DNA of 64,000 nt from Onstottus_B sp049273855 (GTDB lineage Bacteria; Acidobacteriota; Blastocatellia; UBA7656): contig JBASRN010000270.1 in the NCBI GenBank assembly GCA_049273855.1, forward strand, positions 1 through 64,000. The letters are read 5' to 3'. Shown piece after piece: positions 1 through 9,857 of this stretch (position 1 is the stretch's first letter; the number at the start of each line of letters is the position of its first letter). Below the pieces are notes generated by a model that saw only the letters and a list, made by a program, of their open reading frames with translations, was not told the DNA's origin and made no database searches. A program made the translations under genes and the position numbers.

Positions 1-47
1 ACCTGAAAATGTGCGGCTGACTTCAAGCGGTCGGAGCATTTTCAGGT
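1..47. terminator. Inverted repeat at the end of the HupE-like gene
   Basis: An 11-bp perfect inverted repeat: ACCTGAAAATG at 1-11 pairs with CATTTTCAGGT at 37-47, with a 25-nt loop. It overlaps the stop codon of the leftward HupE-like gene. It could be a transcription terminator or the edge of a dispersed repeat. There is no clear U-tract and the window edge hides the rest. Confidence 0.4.
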
Positions 48-1187
48 CGGGAAGATGGGCTTGCCCCCGCCGGTCAACCGCTCGACCAGCCAGAACCCGC
101 CAACAAGGCTTATCATTATCGAGCAGACCGGTGAGTAGCCGGTCACAAACACAGGGCGTTCACGCAGCTTCCAGATCAAAGGAAGCACAACAGCAGCGAT
201 CGCAATCTGGCCCATCTCGACTCCCAGATTGAACGAGAGAAGGGGCAGTGCTGCGCCCGCGCCTGAACCAAGGCCCAGGTCTCGCAGCGCCGATGCAAAA
301 CCGAACCCGTGCACTAACCCAAAGCCAAACGTGAGGAGCCATCGCCATTTCAAATCCCGTCGTAAGACGTTCTCCAAGCCCACATACACGATCGAGACTG
401 CAATCAGTGGCTCAACCACTCCAGGCGGAATGGCAACAAGGTCAAACGTGGACAAAGCGAGCGTGATGGAATGCGCCGCCGTGAAGGAAGTGATGATTTT
501 CGCCACGTCTCTTAACCCCGCGCCGGCCAGCAGCAGCCCGAGAAGGAAAACCAAATGGTCGTAACCGGTCAGGATATGCTCGACGCCAAGGCCGAGAAAC
601 TCGACAAGCGAACTTGCTCGGGTGTTCGAAGGTACGTTGATGCTTAGTTCAAATTCGTCGTTGCCGGCGTCGAGCATCTTCTCGCCGAGCTTGTTTCCAG
701 CGTCATTAACCACCGACAGATGCTCCCGATGACCGCGTGACAAAGATTGGATCGACGCCGATCGGATTCTCAGATGGGAACCCGCTACTCGAGCAAAACT
801 GATCCGAAAGTCAATCGCGCTGGTCTGGTCCAAACGGACCTCAACCGCGATCGGCGCCGCCGGTTGGCCGTCAAACCAGAGCTCAATCGAATCCCGCGCG
901 AACGCTTCAAGCTGCGGCAGCGTCGCGGCCAACTCACTCTCGGCGGCCCGACCAGCCTGGTCTAAATCCAGCGCTATCAGTTTCTCGACATCACTGCGGG
1001 CAATTGATAATTGAACAACAACGCGCTCGCTGCCGATTCGAACTTCAGCCGCGCTCAGTCCAGGATCGTGGGCCAACGCGGTGCCGGATGCACAAAGCAA
1101 AAGGCAGAAGACGGAGACGGCGCTGCCAAGACCCAGACGAATGAGATTGATCACAACTGCGTTCTTCTTTGCCGATTTCTTAATCAT
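42..1187 (-). CDS. HupE/UreJ family membrane protein
   Basis: A protein of 381 residues with an N-terminal signal or anchor segment, a periplasmic region of about 180 residues, and a C-terminal membrane domain. The C-terminal part has the HupE/UreJ_2 pattern: GYDHLVFLLGLLLAG, then an FTAAHSITLAL segment, then LVHGFGFA and FNLGVEMGQ, with conserved His, Asp and Glu in the helices. Relatives of this C-terminal domain are linked to metal (nickel or cobalt) handling, but the substrate here is unknown. The ATG at 1187 is preferred over the upstream TTG at 1205 because MIKKSAKK begins a typical signal peptide. It follows the DUF4331 gene by 21 bp, so the two are probably co-transcribed. Confidence 0.8.
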   Translation of the reverse strand: MIKKSAKKNAVVINLIRLGLGSAVSVFCLLLCASGTALAHDPGLSAAEVRIGSERVVVQLSIARSDVEKLIALDLDQAGRAAESELAATLPQLEAFARDSIELWFDGQPAAPIAVEVRLDQTSAIDFRISFARVAGSHLRIRSASIQSLSRGHREHLSVVNDAGNKLGEKMLDAGNDEFELSINVPSNTRASSLVEFLGLGVEHILTGYDHLVFLLGLLLAGAGLRDVAKIITSFTAAHSITLALSTFDLVAIPPGVVEPLIAVSIVYVGLENVLRRDLKWRWLLTFGFGLVHGFGFASALRDLGLGSGAGAALPLLSFNLGVEMGQIAIAAVVLPLIWKLRERPVFVTGYSPVCSIMISLVGGFWLVERLTGGGKPIFPT

Positions 1188-1208
1188 CGGGATCCGATCA
1201 GGCAACCG

Positions 1209-2675
1209 TCATTTCCAAGGACTTGGGTGAGTATGATTGCGACCGTTCTGCGGGGTGGACTCGTACGGGAAGACCTTGTTGAAAGCCATATCGTTACGAT
1301 CCACGTTGTCGCCGAATGGACCACGCACCGTCGGTGGGCTAGTACGAAGATCGCTGGCAATAGCAGTGACTGCTATATCCAGGACGTCATCCCCGAATCG
1401 CCGGCCGTTGGGCCATCCGCCTGGGACCACGCCGTTACCGAAGCCGGGCTGGACCAGGCTGACCAGAGTATCGCCTCCGAAGATTGACAGCCGCGAGAAT
1501 CCCGCGTCATCAGGATTACCGGGGCCGCCGGCAAGCCGTGCCGGACCGGTCGAAAGATCAACCTTGATCAAATCCGGAATAAAAATCCCCACGAGGTCTG
1601 TTCGGTTTGTCTCCGGAGCAACCTGCGAATTGAAAACGAGAGCGTTGAGCAACTTTGCAAGCTCCGGGGTCAAAGCGTATTTGGCGAACAGGTCCTGGTC
1701 TTTGTCCGGTGAAGTCCTGCTGTACAAGTCCTTGTCGGCTATCGCAACGAGAGCTTCGTTAAACAGCGGGTTACCCTGGCGGCCAACCTGCACCAAGGTG
1801 CCCTTCGTCCTGTCCGCGCTGTTGCTTCTGAGCACTCTGGTTTTTTGACGGCTTGTCGTCCCATAGACGCCGACGATCTGCATATCGCCGCCGATGTCGC
1901 TCACTGGAATCGCAAGCGCCATCAGGTGAAGGTTAAACCCTCCCTGCGAGTCTTTGCCCGGATTCCGAAGCGTAAGCAGGTCGAAAACAGCCTCAATATC
2001 CGCATAAAACCCGTCATCACGTTGGCCTGCGAAGGCAACGTACCCTCCGTTCAACTGCGCGATCGTTTGCGTTGTGTACTTATCAAGTTGTGCGGCAGTC
2101 GCGACGCCGTCCCTGGCCGGGTTCTCGCCGTTGGCGCCCTGGTTGTAAAACGGAGTGGCGTTGCCCTGATTGTTGGGCGGCACCTTACCCGTTCCAAGCA
2201 CGGTGCTCTTTCCGTTGATTCCACCCCTGCGGTGATCAACCTTGGTGACCACATAGGTCTGAGTCAGATTCTGGTTGGCATCATCCACGTCCTGAACCAC
2301 GCCCAGGTAAGATTGGAGAATCGTGTTCTTGTTTTTGTAGCTGGTCGTGAACTGGAATTGATAGCTGAAAGTGGCGCGGCCCGCAGCAAGGTCGCTGCCG
2401 GTTGCTACGTGGATCTCATAGACAACGTCATCGTCGAAGTTGTACTTGTTGGGGCCGATGCCCGGCTCCTCAAACGGATAGACGCCAAGAGCGGTTACCA
2501 GCGTCTTGACTCCGTTCTCGGTGTGAACGAAAGCGTAAACGTCCGTCGTATTGGCCGACGGGTCAAGCGTGATCAGCGGCGCGTCCATGTGACTCGAAGC
2601 TAACACCGAGCCAGGTATTAGAGCGATCAGCGTCAGTGCTATACCGCGCTGCAAATACTTCGTCATTTTGTTCAT
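1209..2675 (-). CDS. DUF4331 family secreted protein
   Basis: A protein of 488 residues. A signal peptide (MNKMTKYLQRGIALTLIALI, cleaved near VLASSH) is followed directly by SSHMDAPLITLDPSAN, the hallmark N-terminus of DUF4331. The ATG at 2675 has an AAGGAG site 9 nt upstream. A longer open frame reaches 2840 but would overlap the preceding TPR gene and bury the signal peptide. The biochemical role of DUF4331 is not established. It lies between a TPR lipoprotein and a HupE/UreJ protein, all leftward, so the three probably form an envelope-associated operon. Confidence 0.85.
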   Translation of the reverse strand: MNKMTKYLQRGIALTLIALIPGSVLASSHMDAPLITLDPSANTTDVYAFVHTENGVKTLVTALGVYPFEEPGIGPNKYNFDDDVVYEIHVATGSDLAAGRATFSYQFQFTTSYKNKNTILQSYLGVVQDVDDANQNLTQTYVVTKVDHRRGGINGKSTVLGTGKVPPNNQGNATPFYNQGANGENPARDGVATAAQLDKYTTQTIAQLNGGYVAFAGQRDDGFYADIEAVFDLLTLRNPGKDSQGGFNLHLMALAIPVSDIGGDMQIVGVYGTTSRQKTRVLRSNSADRTKGTLVQVGRQGNPLFNEALVAIADKDLYSRTSPDKDQDLFAKYALTPELAKLLNALVFNSQVAPETNRTDLVGIFIPDLIKVDLSTGPARLAGGPGNPDDAGFSRLSIFGGDTLVSLVQPGFGNGVVPGGWPNGRRFGDDVLDIAVTAIASDLRTSPPTVRGPFGDNVDRNDMAFNKVFPYESTPQNGRNHTHPSPWK

Positions 2676-2805
2676 TGCAAATTCACTCCTTGTGAGATTC
2701 ATTCGTTTCTCGGTCACGTCGACATCCGTGACCATTACTGGTTGGCAATGGCGCTGCGGTTCTCTGAAAATCGATACGGTTCGACCCTTGCGGCATCCGC
2801 GGCTT

Positions 2806-4191
2806 TCAGAATGCCGCGCCACCGGTTCGCAATTCCGCAAGGGTCCTCGATAGCCCTTCCCGCTCCGACGGCAGGAGCATCTGTTTAATCGACGCGGCCT
2901 TGTTTAGCATGAGCCGAGCCTCTTGCTTCCGTCCGTCTAGCGCTGCGATGGTCCCCGCGTGATAAAACAAGCGAGCGTCTTTCGTTCCTTCGGCGAGCGC
3001 GCGGCGCATGGGGTCGCGCGCTTCACTCACCCTTCCTGCGGATGCAAGCGACCACGCGAGCGCGTCAAGAGTGAACACATCAACTCGGGATTTCACCTCC
3101 CGCTCAACAAGCAAAAGCGCGGTTTCGGGCTGTTCGCCGCGAGTCGCGAGGAAGAGCGCAAAGGTTCGCGGATCCTCTGCGGCGCCGCTCCGCCTCAACC
3201 CGTCTTCAACTGCGAGAGCTTCGTCGGTGCGTTCCACGGCGCGGAGACCTTCAGCCAGCAGCCACCTGTACTCTGGTAGCGGATTCACGCTCTCGGCTTG
3301 CTGCATAAGCTGCACCGCTTCCGCGTTACGGTTCTCCGCCAGCAATACTCGGCCGCGCGCAAGGAGGGCAGGCGCGTAGTCTTTCTGAAGCTGAAGCGCA
3401 ACCCCGCATGCGCGCTCAGCACCCTTCACCGAGCCAGCCTGGAGCTCATAAAGCGCCAGCCGGGTGTAAGCCCAGGCGGAGGCTTCGGTATCACGCGGAC
3501 TCATAGCGGCGGCGGCCTTCCGCATCATCTCGATCGCCCCTTCCAGGTCGCCCTTCAACCATCGAATGTGAGCAACTCGCGTGTAGGAGTGCGGGCCGGG
3601 CTTCAGATCAATCATTTTCTGGTAAGCCTCCACGGCCTCGTTCAGCCGGCCCTGCTCCATCAATGCGTCACCGAGCAGCCCGTAATCGAACGGAGCACCC
3701 CGAGTCTCAGCCATCCGGCGAGCGATCCCTTCGGCCTCTTGGAATCGATGGAGGCTGTAGAAAACGTGCCCGCGAAGCAGCAAAGCTTCCTCGCTATCAG
3801 GATGCCGTGTCTCGATACAGATCGCGCACTGCTCGGCGAGCTTGTAGAACCCCGGGTCGTAGCTGACTCGCGCCTTCTGCACGTATGCCCAGCCGAGTAG
3901 CTCCAGCGCTCGCGATCGGCCGCCCGAAGCGCCAGCCGTTTGTTGAAGGCGAATGATCTCTCGGTCAATGGCGGCGTCGCCTGAGTGCGGTGCCAGGGTA
4001 AGCGCGCAACTATCAACAGCGTCTGAATGCGGAACAGGGGTTCCACATCCCAGTGCGCCAAGGACAAGAATACTGACGGCAAGAATCAACGGCAGACTGC
4101 GGCCCTTAACCAGCGCTGTCTCTGTTTCATCATCAACCGCAATAGCGCTGCGGACGGCGAACGAGTCATAAAATAGGTGCCGACCTTCCAT
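2806..4191 (-). CDS. TPR-repeat lipoprotein
   Basis: A protein of 461 residues. After a cytoplasmic N-terminal stretch of about 30 residues comes a hydrophobic segment ending in LVLGALGC, a probable lipobox. The rest is a run of helical tetratricopeptide-like repeats, for example LLGDALMEQGRLNEAVEAY and LLARGRVLLAENRNAEAV. The chosen ATG at 4191 has GGAGG five bases upstream; the frame could extend to 4218 without such a site. TPR proteins act as protein-binding scaffolds. Its position upstream of DUF4331 and HupE/UreJ genes suggests service to that membrane module. The N-terminal extension before the lipobox is longer than usual, so lipidation is uncertain. Confidence 0.75.
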   Translation of the reverse strand: MEGRHLFYDSFAVRSAIAVDDETETALVKGRSLPLILAVSILVLGALGCGTPVPHSDAVDSCALTLAPHSGDAAIDREIIRLQQTAGASGGRSRALELLGWAYVQKARVSYDPGFYKLAEQCAICIETRHPDSEEALLLRGHVFYSLHRFQEAEGIARRMAETRGAPFDYGLLGDALMEQGRLNEAVEAYQKMIDLKPGPHSYTRVAHIRWLKGDLEGAIEMMRKAAAAMSPRDTEASAWAYTRLALYELQAGSVKGAERACGVALQLQKDYAPALLARGRVLLAENRNAEAVQLMQQAESVNPLPEYRWLLAEGLRAVERTDEALAVEDGLRRSGAAEDPRTFALFLATRGEQPETALLLVEREVKSRVDVFTLDALAWSLASAGRVSEARDPMRRALAEGTKDARLFYHAGTIAALDGRKQEARLMLNKAASIKQMLLPSEREGLSRTLAELRTGGAAF

Positions 4192-4550
4192 TAGGACCTC
4201 CAAACCCTGCGTAATCACTACTGTGTTAACAGCAACTACTACGCGCCGACGCTGCTAAACGGTTTTCAGGTTGAGCGAGACTTTTCCAAGTATGGCTCGG
4301 GACTCATTGGGCATCTGAAACGGGTGGCGCGTCTTTTTAGCAGCGATCGTGAACCTCCACGGGACAAGCCCGTGGCATCAGCGCGAGAGTTTCGCAAATA
4401 TGACGCGCACCCCGAACTGAGCATCGGCAAACTAGGTCTCGTAATCCCTATCGGCCGGCTGCGGTTGTTAATGAATGTCGCCGTAATCTATGCTGATCTT
4501 CGCAAACGGATCGAGGCTCGCTTCTTGAGATAAGGGACCCAATCGAATTA
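4192..4550. other. Intergenic region, divergent promoters expected
   Basis: About 360 bp between the leftward TPR lipoprotein gene and the rightward ettA. Promoters for both directions must lie here. I see no convincing gene, repeat or RNA; a 69-codon open frame at 4324-4533 has no ribosome binding site and an unconvincing composition. Confidence 0.5.
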
Positions 4551-6233
<1,683 letters not shown>

Positions 6234-6292
6234 ACGCAGGCCCCCCTCACACGGATCTTGACCCGCGATCGATAAGTAATTACATTGTGAGT

Positions 6293-6547
6293 ATGAAAGC
6301 GCAGATCGTTAGAATAGGCAATTCCCAGGGTATCCGCATTCCGAAACCTTTCTTGCAGCAGAGCGGGATAGCCAAGGAGGTTGACATCCAGGTGCAAGGC
6401 AACCAGATCGTGCTCAGATCGTTGCGCCGTCCCCGCGATGGATGGGAAGAATCATTCCGGCAGATGGCGAGCAAGGGTGACGACCGCCTACTGGATGAGA
6501 AACTTCTGAAACAGACAAGTTGGGATGAAGAAGAGTGGCAGTGGTAG
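6293..6547 (+). CDS. mazE: MazE-like antitoxin (AbrB/SpoVT fold)
   Basis: A protein of 84 residues beginning MKAQIVRIGNSQGIRIPKP, the swapped-hairpin DNA-binding fold of the MazE/AbrB family, with an acidic C-terminal tail (SWDEEEWQW) of the kind that neutralises MazF. The ATG at 6293 matches family N-termini; the open frame extends upstream without reason. It overlaps the following MazF gene by 13 bp, the usual coupling of a type II toxin-antitoxin operon. It should bind its own promoter and repress the pair. Confidence 0.85.
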   Translation: MKAQIVRIGNSQGIRIPKPFLQQSGIAKEVDIQVQGNQIVLRSLRRPRDGWEESFRQMASKGDDRLLDEKLLKQTSWDEEEWQW

Positions 6548-6864
6548 TCAAGCGATTCGATGTCTTCCTTGTAACCCTGGCCCCTACGATCGGCGGCGAG
6601 ATCAAGAAGACCAGGCCCTGCCTGGTAGTCTCACCAGACGAAATGAACCGTTACATAAGGACAGTCATCGTCGCGCCGATGACAACCAAAGGCGCTTCCT
6701 ACCCGACACGGGTGTCCTCAAAATTCAAAGGCAGGCAGGGGCAGGTCGTTTTAGACCAGCTTAGAACCGTTGATAAGACCAGGCTCGTCAGAAAGCTCGG
6801 AACGGTCACGCGGCCGACTCAAGAGCGGGTGCTTTCGGTTCTGGCGGAAATGTTCTCGGAGTAA
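6535..6864 (+). CDS. mazF: MazF/PemK family endoribonuclease toxin
   Basis: A protein of 109 residues: FDVFLVTLAPTIGGEIKKTRPCLVVSPDEMN is the first part of the family fold, followed by TVIVAPMTT, GQVVLDQLRTVDKTRLV and a C-terminal helix. The Arg of KKTRPCLVVS and the Thr of APMTT fit the active site known for MazF. It should cleave mRNA at short sequences when released from MazE. It starts with GTG at 6535 inside mazE; a second in-frame GTG at 6541 is possible. The toxin looks intact. Confidence 0.88.
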   Translation: MAVVVKRFDVFLVTLAPTIGGEIKKTRPCLVVSPDEMNRYIRTVIVAPMTTKGASYPTRVSSKFKGRQGQVVLDQLRTVDKTRLVRKLGTVTRPTQERVLSVLAEMFSE

Positions 6865-6914
6865 AAGAAATCCGGGAAACTCCTTGATTGGACAAGTTGA
6901 GGTGAGGTGGCCAG

Positions 6915-8882
6915 ATGAACCAGATGAATAGGCTTTTGGTTTTCGCGCTGATCGGTACGATGGCCTCATGCACATCGAAGGTGACGGAACAGACAATGAA
7001 CAACGCGGGCGGCAGTGAGCTCAAGAGGATTCACGACGCATACGTCGTCGAGTTTCTACGGCGGAACCCGACGGTCAACACCTATCTCGGCGGCGGCGGG
7101 CTCAATCCCTCGCTTAAGGATGTCGACGGTACGCTGCGCGATCACTCAGCCGCCGCGCTTGGAGCCGAAGACCGCTGGCTCGCCGACGCCCAGAGATCTT
7201 TCGAGAGCGTGAACCCCAACACGCTTTCTGCGAACCTGCGGATCGACCGCGAAGTCGCGCTTGCTCAGATCCGGTTCCTTCTTCACCAACACACTGTTCG
7301 CCGCTATCAGGAACGCGCGCTGGACACGTATACCGACGAGCCGTTCCGCGCGATCGACTGGCAGTTGCAAGGGATGACTCAAACCGGCGAGAAGACCTAC
7401 GGCACGGATGATGAGTGGTCACTTGTGGCGAGGCGCGTCGCAACGATTCCGTACTTTCTCTCGGTTGCTCAGGATCAACTGCTTGCCGGTGTGAAGTCGG
7501 GCAACACACCGGATCATCGAATGCTGAAACGGAATGGCATCGACACCGCCGAAGCTGACGCAAAGTATTTTGAGAAGACGCTGCCCGAGCTTGCGGAGGC
7601 TCGGCTCACCGGCGCGCGGCGCGACGAGTTGCTGACGAAAATACGCGATGCTTCTAAACAGGCGGCCGACGCGTATCTGCGGCTCCGCGATTTTGTGAGT
7701 ACGACTTTCTTTGACGATGTTGCTACCGGCAAGGTCAAACCGCCTTACGCCGGGGATCGTTTCGCGATGGGCGAAGCCGAATACAACTGGGCGCTCAAGA
7801 ACAATTTCCGGATCGACAAGACCGCGGCTCAGCTTTACGAGGAGGCGTGGCCGATCGTCGAAGCAACGCAAAAAGAAATGGTTGAACTTGCAGGTCAGAT
7901 CGCGGGCCGTCTCAAGCTCGGAGCCCCCTCAGGTCCGGCCACCGTGCGCGCGGTGTTCGACGAACTCTCAAAAGACTATCCCAAGTCCGACGCCGAGATG
8001 GTTTCGTGGTATCGCGACGCGGCGTTCCGGTTAGTGGATTACGCACGCAAGACTGGTATCTTCGATGTGCCCGCCGATTACAAGCTCGAAGTGGTCGAGA
8101 CCCCGCCGCCGCTTCAAGCTTCAATAGACGGCGCGGCGTATTATCCGGCTCCCCCGTTCAAAACCACCGGCGTGGGCCGGTACTACGTGACACCTACTGG
8201 TAACGATGTTGCTGCGTTGAAATCAAACAACAGGTCGGCGCTCGCCGACCTCTCCGCGCACGAAGGTTTTCCCGGCCACGATTGGTACTACAAGGTGCTG
8301 GCTCAGTATCGCGACAATATTTCGGCGGTCCGGTGGCTGACGGCGGGCGCCGTGGAAGACTCATCGTCGATGTGGCAGGACTCGATGCCGAGCGAAGGCT
8401 GGGGGCTTTATTCTGAGGCGTTGATGGCCGAGCCTCTGCCCGGTGCGCCGCAGGGCTTCTACACGCCGGAGGAAAGACTTTATCAATTGCAGGGCAAGCT
8501 CTACCGCGATCTCCGCGTGCGCATAGACACCGGCATTCACACCGGGCGGATGAGCTTCGAGGAGGCGGTTGATCTATTCTCGCAGGTGGTCGATTTTCTT
8601 CCGGGCTCGTGTCGGGATACGGCGGCGACCTCGAAGGACGATAAGCGAGCGAGCTGCAAGTCGGCCGAGGGCGCGATCTTTCGCTACTCGAAGTGGCCTA
8701 CACAGGCTATTACCTATCGCCTCGGAAAAGACCAGATCTACGCGCTTCGCGAGGAAGCATCAAAGCTCCTCGGCGATCGGTTCTCGGCCAAAACGTTTCA
8801 TCTTCTCTTTATAAAGCAGGGGACTATACCTGCCGGATATTTTCGCGATGAGTTGCTGCGCGAACTCCGCGAGCAGAACTGA
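6915..8882 (+). CDS. DUF885 family lipoprotein, putative metallopeptidase-like
   Basis: A protein of 655 residues. The N-terminus MNQMNRLLVFALIGTMASC ends in a lipobox-like Cys, so it is probably membrane-anchored outside the cytoplasm. The body is the helical DUF885 domain, with HEGFPGHDW around residues 449-457, the conserved zinc-ligand-like motif of this family, and a downstream SEGWGLYSE motif supplying a Glu. DUF885 proteins resemble M32/M3-type helical peptidases but most lack a proven substrate. The stop lies 7 bp before the next ATG, so it is probably in an operon with the ferredoxin and rnhA genes. Confidence 0.85.
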   Translation: MNQMNRLLVFALIGTMASCTSKVTEQTMNNAGGSELKRIHDAYVVEFLRRNPTVNTYLGGGGLNPSLKDVDGTLRDHSAAALGAEDRWLADAQRSFESVNPNTLSANLRIDREVALAQIRFLLHQHTVRRYQERALDTYTDEPFRAIDWQLQGMTQTGEKTYGTDDEWSLVARRVATIPYFLSVAQDQLLAGVKSGNTPDHRMLKRNGIDTAEADAKYFEKTLPELAEARLTGARRDELLTKIRDASKQAADAYLRLRDFVSTTFFDDVATGKVKPPYAGDRFAMGEAEYNWALKNNFRIDKTAAQLYEEAWPIVEATQKEMVELAGQIAGRLKLGAPSGPATVRAVFDELSKDYPKSDAEMVSWYRDAAFRLVDYARKTGIFDVPADYKLEVVETPPPLQASIDGAAYYPAPPFKTTGVGRYYVTPTGNDVAALKSNNRSALADLSAHEGFPGHDWYYKVLAQYRDNISAVRWLTAGAVEDSSSMWQDSMPSEGWGLYSEALMAEPLPGAPQGFYTPEERLYQLQGKLYRDLRVRIDTGIHTGRMSFEEAVDLFSQVVDFLPGSCRDTAATSKDDKRASCKSAEGAIFRYSKWPTQAITYRLGKDQIYALREEASKLLGDRFSAKTFHLLFIKQGTIPAGYFRDELLRELREQN

Positions 8883-8889
8883 ACCAACT

Positions 8890-9270
8890 ATGCCGACAAG
8901 CATAGAAGACAAGCTCATCAACAAAGCCGAGGCGATGGGTGTGCCAAAGATCCGCCGGCACGTCTTTCTTTGCTGCGACCAGACCAACCCGATGTGCTCG
9001 GACAAAGAGAAGAGCCTCGAGTCGTGGGAATATCTGAAGCGAAGGCTGAAGGAGCTGAAGCTGGTCGGCGACGGCGGTGTTTATCGAACAAAGGCGAACT
9101 GTCTTCAAATCTGCGAGAGTGGCCCGACCGCGGTCGTCTACCCCGACGGAACCTGGTATCACTCGTGCACGCCTGAAGTGATCGAGCGAATTATTCAGGA
9201 GCATTTGATCGGAGGCCGGCCGGTCGAAGAGTTTCTGATCGTTAGCCATCCGCTAGTCACCCCCGAATGA
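8890..9270 (+). CDS. Thioredoxin-like [2Fe-2S] ferredoxin
   Basis: A protein of 126 residues. RHVFLCCDQTNPMCSD and RTKANCLQICESGPTAVVYP give the four-cysteine pattern of the thioredoxin-fold [2Fe-2S] ferredoxins found in cyanobacteria and other phyla, followed by the typical WYHSCTPEVIERIIQEHLIGG. It should be a cytoplasmic electron carrier; the partner is unknown. The chosen ATG gives the short N-terminus typical of the family; an earlier frame from 8848 overlaps DUF885. It shares an ATGA overlap with rnhA, showing translational coupling. Confidence 0.88.
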   Translation: MPTSIEDKLINKAEAMGVPKIRRHVFLCCDQTNPMCSDKEKSLESWEYLKRRLKELKLVGDGGVYRTKANCLQICESGPTAVVYPDGTWYHSCTPEVIERIIQEHLIGGRPVEEFLIVSHPLVTPE

Positions 9271-9752
9271 GTGAGCCCAAGAAAGTCACGATCTACACCG
9301 ACGGAGCGTGTCTGGGAAACCCCGGGCCGGGCGGCTACGGCGTGGTGCTGTTGTACGGCGGACATCGCAAAGAACTCTCCGGCGGCTTCCGGCTCACGAC
9401 CAACAATCGAATGGAGTTGCTGGCTGTGATCGTCGGCTTGCGCTCGTTGAAGGAGCGGTGCTCCGTCAAGGTTTATTGCGACTCGCAGTACGTCGTGAAT
9501 GCAATCGAAAAAGGCTGGGCGGCGCGCTGGCGAGCGAACGGCTGGAGGCGGAACAAGAAAGAGAAAGCTATCAACGCCGACTTGTGGGAACAATTGCTCG
9601 ATTTGTGCGAGAAGCACGAAGTTGAGATGGTCTGGGTGCGCGGCCACTCAGGAGTAAAAGAGAACGAACGCTGCGATGTCTTGTCGGTAGCCGCCGCCAG
9701 TCAACCCGAACTTGCTATTGACGAAGCGTATGAGAAGACACTAGGTCGCTAA
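9267..9752 (+). CDS. rnhA: Ribonuclease HI
   Basis: A protein of 161 residues, standard bacterial RNase HI length. It degrades RNA in RNA-DNA hybrids. The active site is visible: YTDGACLGNPGPGG (Asp), NNRMELLAVI (Glu), YCDSQYV (Asp), and NERCDVLSVAAA (last Asp), preceded by WVRGHSGVKEN with the catalytic His. The ATG overlaps the ferredoxin stop as ATGA. Confidence 0.95.
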   Translation: MSEPKKVTIYTDGACLGNPGPGGYGVVLLYGGHRKELSGGFRLTTNNRMELLAVIVGLRSLKERCSVKVYCDSQYVVNAIEKGWAARWRANGWRRNKKEKAINADLWEQLLDLCEKHEVEMVWVRGHSGVKENERCDVLSVAAASQPELAIDEAYEKTLGR

Positions 9753-9857
9753 ATGGTCTCGCCCGAGTGGCCCGACCCTCCCAAATATTCTCGTAGCAAC
9801 CTAACCGGGCCTGTTTACCCTCTCGCATTTGTGCCGCGTCATCATTAACATCCTCGT

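Noticed and set aside
1845..2603. Long plus-strand open frame (252 codons) inside the DUF4331 gene
   Set aside because: Antisense shadow of a well-supported gene; no ribosome binding site or family motif.
4324..4533. 69-codon frame upstream of ettA
   Set aside because: No ribosome binding site, no recognisable protein features; better explained as promoter region.
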